From Blasia pusilla (taxonomy: Eukaryota > Marchantiophyta > Marchantiopsida > Blasiales), in NCBI GenBank assembly GCA_050084515.1, contig CM114271.1, positions 8,246,001-8,310,000 of the forward strand: DNA of 64,000 bases, in the 5' to 3' direction. Numbering within the stretch: position 1 is the first letter of the stretch; each line of letters starts with the position of its first letter. A model generated the notes under the pieces. The model did not search any database. It was not told the origin of the DNA and was given only the letters and a program-made list of their open reading frames with translations. The translations under genes were made by a program, and so were the position numbers. Positions 56,974-64,000 of the stretch are shown here, in pieces.

Positions 56974-57642
56974 GTGGTCAAGGAGTTTGAGGATGTCTTG
57001 ACAAATGAGCTTCCGACTGAACTGCCGCCACATAGAGCCGTCGATCATAAGATAGAGAAGATACCTGGTTCCCAACCGCCTTCAAAAGCACCATATAGGT
57101 TGAATCAGGAGGAACTTCTTGAGTTGAAAAGGAAGTTAAGTGAGCTCTTGGAAAAGGGTTACATTAGGACTAGCAAGTCACCTTATGGAGCACCTGTTAT
57201 TTTGGTAAAGAAGAAGGATGGAAAGATGAGGTTGTGTGTTGATTACCGTGCGCTGAATAAAGTGACAGTTCGGAACAATTATCCTCTTCCATATGTGATT
57301 GTGGCAAACTCGTTTGAGGATGTGTATACATTGGGGCTGCCGGACGAGTTCAAGATTCACCCGACCTTTCATGTGTCATTGTTGAAGAAATATCTTCAAG
57401 ATAATGGACGTTTTGAGCGGAGACAGGTGGTGAGACCGCACCCGATGATCATAAATGAAGAGCCGGAGTTTGAGATGGAGACCATCTTACGTTCGAGGCG
57501 TCGGGCCAACAAGTATGAATACTTGGTTAAATGGAAGGGCTTCCATGTGAAGGAGGCGACTTGGATTGCGAAGGCGGATTTGGAACACGCGCAAGAGTTG
57601 TTGCGAGACTTCAAGCGAACGCAAGCGAAGCACATACGTTAG
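56974..57642 (+). pseudogene. In-frame fusion of RT start to integrase tail and chromodomain
   Basis: An open frame of 222 codons. Residues 1-108 are the start of chromoviral [80 protein letters not shown]. At about 57297 the sequence jumps to the integrase C-terminus ([20 protein letters not shown]) and ends in a chromodomain ([23 protein letters not shown]). The aromatic cage-type Tyr and Trp are present. The RT catalytic residues, RNase H and the integrase DDE core are all deleted. In the family the chromodomain targets integration to marked chromatin. A fusion that stays open may be accidental or may have been kept. Confidence 0.88.
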
Positions 57643-57650
57643 TACGAGGA

Positions 57651-58293
57651 AAAGCTAGAGACATGACTTGTAACCATTGGAATCTTGGGCCGAAGGCCAT
57701 TGTAACTAGAATATGCTAGTGTTGCAATAAAGGAGTGTATGGATTTGGAGATTCGATGCTAGAGTTGATTGCAATTGTATGAGGTGCGGTAAGAGGAGAG
57801 GAAGAGAGCAAGAGAGGAGAGAGGAGAGAGGAAACTACCTTCAACCAAAATAGATAATTTTTTTTGAAGAGAGTTCCCGTTGGGTTGAAGAGAGGAAACT
57901 TTTCGTGTGAATTTTTTTGCACTTTTTTGCTCAGTTATTAAGCAGTCCCATAAAAAAAAATTCTCTTCCATATTTTGGAAACCCATCTGAGTCCGACCAG
58001 TTGCAAATTGCGCAAAATATACAAAACTGAAAAATCAATGGAATCATAAGTGTGGAACCAATCACTTTCTCCATCCAAGGTTTGGAAACAATCTACGATT
58101 TGCCTTGGGCTGAATAGAGTTCAAGCTAAAAGTGAAGGTTCTTGAAAAATGAAAATACAATCTAAAGCCTCATTTTGCATCCTCAAAGTGGTTTGTTTAA
58201 AATACTTCGCACTTCTTTGAGGGACAGAATTGGTTGGTGGATTCCTACTCCTACCTCCGACTCTCTTAAAACTACCAACAACACATAGTACAT
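57651..58293. other. Spacer between chromovirus and MULE-like gene
   Basis: No gene recognised. It contains a purine-rich stretch at 57795-57835 (GAGAGGA repeats) and A/T runs. The last exon(s) of the minus-strand MULE gene should lie here or further left, since the exon ending at 58302 needs a partner, but I could not identify one. Confidence 0.5.
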
Positions 58294-59727
58294 CTACTTA
58301 CAAGGGAAATACCTTTCGCCACTTGTCTCTTTTTGGACAAAGTCATCACATGAACATGTGTGAAAGCAACAGATGTGCACCACATACACCCCTATGACAC
58401 TTGAATTTACAGTGTTGCTCCCGACCCAATACATCCTTCCTATTCCATTGCCACTCATGACATCTTTCGTGGCAATGATCTCCATTTTTGCCTCCCGAGC
58501 TGATGCAATTCGCTTTGCACTCTCCACCGTTGGCCTACACATTCTGTTTCTCTTCACCCCATTTCTAGACTCAAACAGAAATAATGGATTGAGATCATCC
58601 ACCTTCTCCGGGTACATGTAGACATCAATCTTGGGTTGAATACAAAATGCAAAGGACTCTATAATGCAAACATGCTCCAAACTTCCCCCGTCTACGAGTC
58701 TGAAATCGGCACTTGTAAGATTGTCCACTTCGTCTTGAGTGCAGTTCGTACCAACGGCGATGGGCCAAATCATGGGGGTATTCCCCGGAGCTCCAATGAA
58801 AGCCGGATAAGACTTCCGGAAAGCGCAAGATTCATTTGGACAGAAGAAGTACTTCAATTGATCCCCAGTCTTCGTGAAACGATCAAAGGTTTTGAGTCCC
58901 CAAAGCCCAGGCACTGGTCGTCCCGTCCTTGTACAGTTCTTATTTAGGAAAGTGCCCCATGATCTCCTAATGCCATCACATTCTGCCCTGCAGGTGGGTC
59001 CACGTCTTGGGTTGCTCCGAGATATATGCCACCATTTTAGGTTGCAATCCACCTCCATTACCGGAATCCCATATTGTTGAAACACCCCAATGACAAGATG
59101 TTGCGAACTTCCAGCAACGGAGGACTTTTGAAATAAGACATTCATTAATTTTGGAGAAGGGTCTCCATCACAGATTTGGGACGGGTCCAGGGTCCCCGAA
59201 TACCTGGGAGGCGTAATTTCCTCATCCAAATCAATCACCGGATTCGTTCCTCGAAGCTGCCTCTTCACCTGCCTGAATTCAAGATACTTATCTGGTCTCC
59301 ACGAGTCTCGCTCGGACTGCTCTACCACCATCTGTATGGGACGTCTTGAAACACGCCCACAAATATCCCCACCAATGTGCACGTCTTGCTCGAGGGGAGT
59401 TCCAGCTACGCACCGGTTGAAGGCTTCCACATACAGTTTTTCATCACCAGATCTCACAATTGCCCTGACATAGAGCTCGTAGATCGACGACCCCCTTCCT
59501 TTTGTTATGCCTTTTGTGAGGAAGATATGGGATGCTGCAGATTGTAGAATTGCTCTTGCCTGGTCTTGTTGGCATGCCTTCACACGTGAAATTCGTTGGC
59601 ATGCTTGTGACGACCTCCAGGAGGAATGAACACTTTCTGCTCCACTTGTGTTGGGGCAGAGGGCATTTTCATGAATGTTCAATCCTTGCAACGGCGGCAA
59701 TGTTAGAAGGGAACGAAAATAACTCAC
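58294..59727 (-). CDS. Large intact exon of the MULE-like gene, SWIM end
   Basis: A 477-codon frame without interruption, unlike the upstream exons. It begins within the exon (no ATG needed). Early residues include AESVHSSW, which fits the post-core part of MULE proteins. The middle is unusual: two Cys-containing segments (DVHIGGDICGRVSRRP; FFCPNESCAFRKSYPAF) and a Pro/Asp-rich linker that I do not recognise. The end, WVGSNTVNSSVIGVYVVH then CSCDDFVQKE and RYFPC, is the first part of a SWIM zinc finger (C-x-C...C-x-H). The last codon is split by the GTAAGT splice donor at 58301. It could also be part of a domesticated MULE-derived gene. Confidence 0.55.
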   Translation of the reverse strand: MSYFRSLLTLPPLQGLNIHENALCPNTSGAESVHSSWRSSQACQRISRVKACQQDQARAILQSAASHIFLTKGITKGRGSSIYELYVRAIVRSGDEKLYVEAFNRCVAGTPLEQDVHIGGDICGRVSRRPIQMVVEQSERDSWRPDKYLEFRQVKRQLRGTNPVIDLDEEITPPRYSGTLDPSQICDGDPSPKLMNVLFQKSSVAGSSQHLVIGVFQQYGIPVMEVDCNLKWWHISRSNPRRGPTCRAECDGIRRSWGTFLNKNCTRTGRPVPGLWGLKTFDRFTKTGDQLKYFFCPNESCAFRKSYPAFIGAPGNTPMIWPIAVGTNCTQDEVDNLTSADFRLVDGGSLEHVCIIESFAFCIQPKIDVYMYPEKVDDLNPLFLFESRNGVKRNRMCRPTVESAKRIASAREAKMEIIATKDVMSGNGIGRMYWVGSNTVNSSVIGVYVVHICCFHTCSCDDFVQKETSGERYFPCK

Positions 59728-60269
59728 GAGTCAAAGAAATAAGCTACCTGTCGGAACCAGACGGGTTGCAAGGCCGAGGCATCCCATGAACGACTCTGCG
59801 ACCCGTCAGGTCCCGACGTGTTGCAACCCTAAACCCACCTACTGCAACCCGTCGGATTCAGACGGGTTGCAAGGCCGAGAAATCCCATGAACGACTCTGC
59901 AACCCGTCGGGTCCCGACGTGTTGCAACCCTAAACCCACCTACTGCAACCCGTCGGATTCACACGAGTTGCAAGAACGTGTGGCCACTCTGGAAGGTCCA
60001 AGTGCAAGTCATCCGAAACCCATCCGGGTCGAACCATTTGCAGGCCTTGTATACATGCGACTTGCATACTTGTCTACGGGTTGCACCAAAATTCTAGATG
60101 TAACCCGTCGGTTTCCGTCGGGTTGCACACTCGGGAAACCCGTTGCATCCGACAGCTTCCTTGGTTTCTTTGGTTTGAAATCCCTATAGTTCCCACGCTT
60201 CTCAACTTGAGCTGCAACTTTACAAATAATTCTCAACGTGAGCTTCACAAGACAAAATAGTGAACTCAC
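59685..60269 (-). other. Intron of the MULE-like gene containing palindromic repeats
   Basis: The donor is clear: CGGCAG/GTGAGT on the minus strand, with the intron starting at 60269. The acceptor is less sure; TTGCAAG before 59685 is one candidate, but phase agreement is imperfect, perhaps because the gene is damaged. The intron holds the 101-bp tandem palindromic repeats listed separately. Confidence 0.5.
59743..60127. repeat. Palindromic repeat array in intron, 101-bp period
   Basis: Units of the form TGCAACCCGTCGG, four or five bases, then C(C/A)GACGGGTTGCA occur at 59743-59770, 59797-59825, 59843-59871, 59898-59926, 59944-59972 and 60099-60127, with a weaker one near 60070. The larger block between 59761 and 59963 repeats with a 101-bp period (ACGGGTTGC at 59761, 59862 and the variant ACGAGTTGC at 59963). 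Arms are 10-12 bp and mostly perfect. The same core builds the array at 62566-63235. Confidence 0.93.
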
Positions 60270-62310
60270 CTGCCGCATGAAGTTTCCCCATTGTCTTATA
60301 CGTACAGTCCACCAACTCAACCAAGAGCACAACTCTTTGTGCTTCCCCTCAATCGCATGCTTCCTCCACCACCCATGAAGTTCTTCCTGGCATTCCATGT
60401 CCTGCTTCAAGGTTTTGCTGTCCTTGCAACGTTGGAGTAGAGTGACATGCTCTGTCCTCTTATTCTCCTTGATGCAAGATTTGGTGTACCGGGTCACAGA
60501 CTGTTGCCAAAGGAAAGCATCCGACCTTTCCCTCTCCGGTTGAACCTCTCTACCCAAGAACACTTCCCGGATAGCAATCCACCCAGGTTGTGCATTGTCC
60601 GCCATGAACCCATAAATTTTGGAGGTGGCCTTTTGTTTTCCTTCACCACCTCCAATAAGAGTAACCAGCACATCTTCAAACTGCCAACGTCTTCTGCCTT
60701 TACTTCATAGACAAATATAGTTTTGAGTCCCTTCTCCACATGGTCATAAACGTGAGCACCCATTGTCAACCATCCGTTCAGCACTCTGTAGCAAATATCA
60801 AAGCTTACCCAGCTACCGTAAAGATCTTCCCCTTCCCTCATTCGATCTATAAGATCGAGGCCACTCGACAGACCTGTGGTTGATATTTTGAAGACATAGG
60901 CCCTAGATCCCTCGCCTCCTTGGCCCACGAACTGCCATCTCTCAATGAATGGAAATCTGGAGTTGGCCTTGATTCTGGCGATGGCATCCATTTCGGCCGT
61001 CTTTCCATCCAGAACCCGTATTTGACGCAGCAAATTCTAGAAGCATTCAGGATCAGCGAGGAAGGCGAGATTTTCCCAAAGTTGTTTCTCCTCTGCCGCC
61101 GTGATCTCGCCTTGTCTAGGGATTCCAAGAAAATTTTCACACATTTGTGATGCCGTTGTGAGCTTGATCACTCCGGGCTTTGAACCCGGAGAGTTTCTGT
61201 AGACCTCGGAAACTTTCTTCGCCACATCCTCCTTGATGTGTCTCTGAATTGCATCGGTCACAGGATGAGTGAGGGAGCCTACATGAACTGGCAGCCTTAT
61301 GTACTCTGACGTGGAGCCTAAGGCGTGGACAATGAAAAATATGTATGCAGGACATGCTCCAACGCAGAAGGGCGATGCCTGGCAATGAGGACATCGATGG
61401 CCTCCTGGCGGTATGGAGTTTCTGCATTCTTGGGGGGGAATTGCGACGTATTGACTCGCCCGTTGCGCTCTAGATACGGGCATGTTGGACTTCTACACTC
61501 CAAGGCTCTAACGCATTGGCGGCGGGAGACAATCCAAGGACCATCTGGAATTGAAGCACTAGTCCGTTGAAGCCTGCACCATCGATGACAATCAGACTTT
61601 CTGTCCATACCCTTCAGGCGTCCTCCATCTTTGTTTTGAGCAGGAGCAGCAAGTGGAGGCAACTCAAAAATGCAATTACCATCGTACGTGGGCGGCAGCT
61701 CGTTGACAAGAATAGGCTTGAAATTTTCAAGGCGAGAGACGAAAGCAAACTATTGCCTGATACTCGCAAGAGGAACGAGTAGGCGGACAGAGGGCCCGGT
61801 TGGTGTCCGACAGATCCACTGAGGTTGATAACATCCAGAATCTCTTCAGGAAGAACAACATTGTTACGAGCGTGTGAAGTTGGAGTCAAAGCCGGATCTA
61901 CTCAGCTAGGAGTTGCAAAAGTAGAGTTCGGAGCACTAGGAAATTTTCGACCGTTTACTTGGGAAACAGACGAATTCAGGGGCAGGCTGTAAACTCTGTA
62001 TTGACCATTTGATAGAGGTAGGAGATTCCATACTTTACGGTCTCCAATCACTGGTTGGACTGTCGCACCTATTATGTCCTCGGTACCGTCCACCCTAACA
62101 TCCTTGGATACAAAGATGGTTCCAATTTGTAGAAGAAATCGAAGAGAGAGAAAATTTTCATCCACTGCTAGAAAGACTCAAGAGCTTGCGGTCGAACGAT
62201 TTTTGATTGAGGAAGGGCCGCCAGATGACTGCCACAAGTGAGCTTCACATAATTATCCATTCCGAAAAATTTTGTACGGGAGGAGAGTGAGAGTGAGAAT
62301 GAGAATTTTT

Positions 62311-62320
62311 AATTTATAGT
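62311..62320 (-). promoter_or_regulatory. Candidate TATA box of the MULE-like gene
   Basis: Minus-strand ACTATAAATT about 150 bp before the first coding-like block, followed downstream by a CT-rich leader (CTCATTCTCACTCTCACTC). This is the layout of a plant core promoter. The start codon itself is not resolved: the first block has no in-frame ATG. Confidence 0.5.
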
Positions 62321-62397
62321 GAATAGGAAATCAGATACTCGTGACAAAATTTTACTGACAAGATGAAGTTCGGTAGGTGAAAATGTCTGACACAATG

Positions 62398-62457
62398 GAT
62401 TCAATTCCGTTGCAACCGATTCAATTCCGTTGCAACCGATTCAATTTTGTTGCAATC
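62398..62457 (+). repeat. Three copies of a 20-bp repeat
   Basis: GATTCAATTCCGTTGCAACC occurs three times in direct succession; the third copy has TTTTG in place of TTCCG. The GTTGCAAC part resembles the arm of the palindromic units that follow, so this may be a degenerate start of the same array. Confidence 0.9.
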
Positions 62458-62565
62458 TGTTACAGGATTTGGGAAGCAAAGACGTGGGTTGCGAAGCACA
62501 CTTCATTTCGTTGGAACCCGTCGGAGTCCTGGTTACTCAACTATTAACCCAAGCTAAGCGAAGCC

Positions 62566-63235
62566 TACAACCCGTCGGCTTCGGACGGGTTGCATGCTTG
62601 TGCCTACCTTGAAACGCAAACATGATCAAAGCTGGAAACCCGTCGCTCTCCAAGGAGTTGCTCGGATACCGCGCCTTCTTGCCCGAAGATGGCGGAGGCT
62701 TGCAACCCGTCAGCATCAGACGGGTTGCCCAATTATCTCATGGTGTAACACTTACATGAAGGAAGCGTGCAAAGCTTCTATTCTCGACGAGTTCTGCGGG
62801 TGCCGCACCTTCTTGCCCAAAGACGGCGAGGCGTGCAACCCGTCGCCCTCCGACGGGTTGCGCAAGGGCCTCCCCTTGTTTCGCTTACATGAAGGAAGCG
62901 TGCAACATGTCGGCCTCCAACGAGTTGCGCGGAAAGCCCAGGTTGTTAACCCTTGACGAGGGAAGCGTGCAACCCAACGGTCTCTGACGGGTTGCGCGGT
63001 TACGTCCCGTTCTTGTCCGAAGACGGCGAAGGCGCGCAACCTGTAGATCTCCGACGGGTTGCGCGGGTACCTCCCGTTCTTGTCCGAAGAGGGCGGAGGT
63101 GCTCAACCTGTCGGTCTTCGACGGGTTGCTCGTGCACCTCGCGTTATCGTCCCAGGACGGCGGAGGCGCTCAACCTGTCGGACTCCGACGGGTTGCCATT
63201 TTTCACGTCCAGACTTCCGTAACGGCCGGCACGTC
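62566..63235. repeat. 67-bp tandem array of palindromic units
   Basis: Units start at about 62566, 62634, 62701, 62768, 62834, 62901, 62968, 63035, 63102 and 63169; the last six are spaced exactly 67 bp. Each unit has a palindrome TGCAACCCGTCGG-N-TCCGACGGGTTGC (arms 11-13 bp, some degraded) followed by a linker such as CCTCCCGTTCTTGTCCGAAG and ACGGCGGAGG, which is itself an imperfect inverted repeat (CCTCC...GGAGG with CGTTCTT/AAGACGG). The array therefore encodes two alternating stem-loops per period. It lies between the minus-strand TATA at 62311 and the plus-strand TATA at 63288. Confidence 0.93.
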
Positions 63236-63287
63236 GCCGGCGGAAGAACGATGCGACCCAACGGTCAGCCCAACGGCTAGAAAAGTA

Positions 63288-63298
63288 TAAATAGGGGA
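63288..63298 (+). promoter_or_regulatory. TATA box of the rightmost plus-strand unit
   Basis: GTATAAATAGGGG is a near-ideal plant TATA box. An ATG in good context follows at 63547. The leader (63300-63540) contains three loose copies of an ACGATNCGANCAAACGA word at about 63402, 63424 and 63445. Confidence 0.6.
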
Positions 63299-63546
63299 GA
63301 AATCCTTATTTCCGGTTTCTCATTTTGCGATCTCCATTGCTCTCCCGCGCAGAGCTGATCAGATACCAAGGGGCGCTTCACACGGCGAGTCATTGCGAGA
63401 CGATACGAGCAAACGAGAGCAAGACGATTCGACCAAACGATCGCGAGACGATTTGAGCTACCCGTCAAGGCGACTCATCTCGACATCAGCAAGGCGAGTG
63501 ATGAAGCGATTCATCGTGGACATAGGTGGAGGAATTTCTGGGAAAA

Positions 63547-63999
63547 ATGACGAGGAAAAAAGCTCAAGCAAACAAGTCTGGGAGCTTCACTCCCAAGTCT
63601 ATTAGGACTCCTGCGTCACCATCTCCAGGGCCTCGTTCGGAAAATGAGATAAGGCAGCAAGAAATCGAGGAGCGGGAAAGGGAAGCGGAGATGCACAACC
63701 AGGAGCTTCTTGCGAAACGTGTACAAGAGGCGCTCGATAAACAAAACGCATAGGCTGAGATGTCGCAGGCCTTGAAGAAAAGGTTCGCCGACGAAAAGCG
63801 AGAAAAGAAGCGTCTGGACGCGTTGGTGAGAAGAGCAGAATTGGCAAAAGTGAGGAGGGAAAAAGCAATAGCCATTGACGACAGCCCTGCCCGTCCAACT
63901 GAAAGTGTTGAGATGCGGGAAATGTCCCCGATGAAGTTCGGGGACACAATCAATATAGCGGAAATGGCCGAAGTTCAAATCATGGACGATGAGGTCATG
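63547..63999 (+). CDS. Charged helical protein, partial, with an in-frame TAG
   Basis: ATG at 63547 (AAAAATGACG). The frame runs 69 codons to a TAG at 63751-63753 and then stays open to the window end. The sequence starts basic with Ser/Pro-rich MTRKKAQANKSGSFTPKS, then becomes a long charged helix (IRQQEIEEREREAEMHNQEL; LKKRFADEKREKKRLDALVR) likely to form a coiled coil. The TAG replaces what would be a Gln codon (CAG) in the helix, so either a mutation, a sequencing error or readthrough is possible. No family is recognised. It could be the first ORF of a transposon sharing the palindromic array as promoter, or a gag-like protein. Confidence 0.45.
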
Positions 64000-64000
64000 A

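Larger units (their letters stand above)
54188..57650 (+). mobile_element. Chromovirus (Ty3/Gypsy) with 5' LTR, internally deleted, no 3' LTR
   Basis: Order: 5' LTR 54188-55151, initiator-Met primer site 55154-55166, gag 55297-56178, zinc knuckle and protease 56230-56960, a fused RT/integrase-tail/chromodomain frame 56974-57642. The middle of pol (most of RT, RNase H, integrase core) is deleted. No family 1 LTR is found downstream, so the element is also truncated on its right side. The LTR family has solo or fragmentary copies at 3020, 16563 and 43274. Confidence 0.92.
58294..62165 (-). pseudogene. MULE-type (Mutator-like) transposase gene with introns, degraded
   Basis: Minus-strand gene. 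N-terminal blocks lie at 62165-61614 (in-frame TAG at 61902). A Cys/His zinc module follows near 61600-61460 (CHRWC, CVRALECRSPTC). The frame shifts at a G7 run (about 61432), then CPHC and IRLPVHVGSLTHPVTDAIQR, an in-frame TAG near 61034, and the transposase core 61033-60494 (WVSFDICYRVLNGWLTMG, HVYDHVEKGLKTIFVYEVKA). After a further shift comes YGFMADNAQPGWIAIREVFL and WTVRIRQWGNFMRQ, ending at a GTGAGT donor at 60269. The next exon (to 58302) has AESVHSSW, a long variable region and a SWIM zinc motif start, CSCDDF...FPC, broken by a GTAAGT donor so that the final K-H would be in another exon. Family assignment rests on the core and SWIM; it is not intact. Confidence 0.7.

Noticed and set aside
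59532-60189. Plus-strand ORFs across the palindromic intron
   Set aside because: They cross repeats and an intron of the opposite-strand gene and have no domain.
62566-63235. CRISPR-like pattern (regular palindromic repeats with spacers)
   Set aside because: The linkers are themselves repeated copies, not unique spacers; there are no cas genes and the context is a plant genome. It is a tandem array of palindromic units.

Overview
This window looks like repeat-rich, non-genic nuclear DNA from a large-genome land plant. The evidence is nested LTR retrotransposons of Ty3/Gypsy type (a TAT/Athila-like group and a chromodomain-bearing chromovirus with a plant-type initiator-Met primer site), a degraded MULE-type DNA transposase gene with plant-like splice sites and TATA boxes, a 180-bp satellite array, an uninterrupted (CT)n tract of 109 bp and overall AT richness. 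I found no rRNA, no tRNA, no CRISPR and no clearly functional host gene. Almost every long reading frame is either transposon-derived and broken, or a chance frame in repeats. I cannot name the species.

Layout from left to right. 1-4.1 kb: AT-rich sequence with small tandem duplications, an LTR scrap and a possible Copia remnant. 4.1-10.3 kb: about 34 degenerate copies of a 180-bp tandem repeat. 10.3-14.3 kb: an unrecognised, decayed protein-coding unit on the minus strand with a Cys-rich module and an acidic C-terminus. 14.4-19.7 kb: a diverged direct repeat pair flanking a GC-rich, G-run segment and a nest of two LTR families plus the (CT)n tract. 19.9-26.7 kb: a plus-strand Gypsy integrase tail, an LTR-like stretch, a minus-strand fragment of a second element, then a TAT/Athila-type primer site and a plus-strand gag. 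26.7-37.5 kb: a complete minus-strand TAT-like element (LTRs of about 1.19 kb, about a dozen differences between them) inserted in that gag. It carries gag, protease, RT, RNase H, integrase and an extra sense-strand coiled-coil ORF downstream of pol. 37.5-39.9 kb: the rest of the interrupted gag, joined to a minus-strand pol fragment.

39.9-41.2 kb: flank plus a solo LTR of family 2. 41.6-54.2 kb: two copies of one Gypsy-type family in opposite orientation. The plus-strand copy is truncated after protease; the minus-strand copy keeps RT-RNase H-integrase. Together they form a large inverted repeat, and a 1.0-kb solo LTR (family 1) sits in the gag of the plus-strand copy. 54.2-57.65 kb: a chromovirus with its 5' LTR and PBS, with an in-frame internal deletion fusing the start of RT to the integrase tail and chromodomain. 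58.3-62.2 kb: a MULE-like transposase gene on the minus strand. 62.4-63.2 kb: a 67-bp-period array of palindromic units lying between two divergent TATA boxes. The same palindromic core recurs as 101-bp tandem repeats inside an intron of the MULE gene. 63.5 kb to the end: the start of a plus-strand charged, helical ORF.

The most unusual signals are the palindromic arrays tied to the MULE gene, the conserved extra ORF of the TAT-like element (present in two diverged copies), the in-frame RT-chromodomain fusion, and the 180-bp satellite whose period of exactly 60 codons lets long antisense frames persist.
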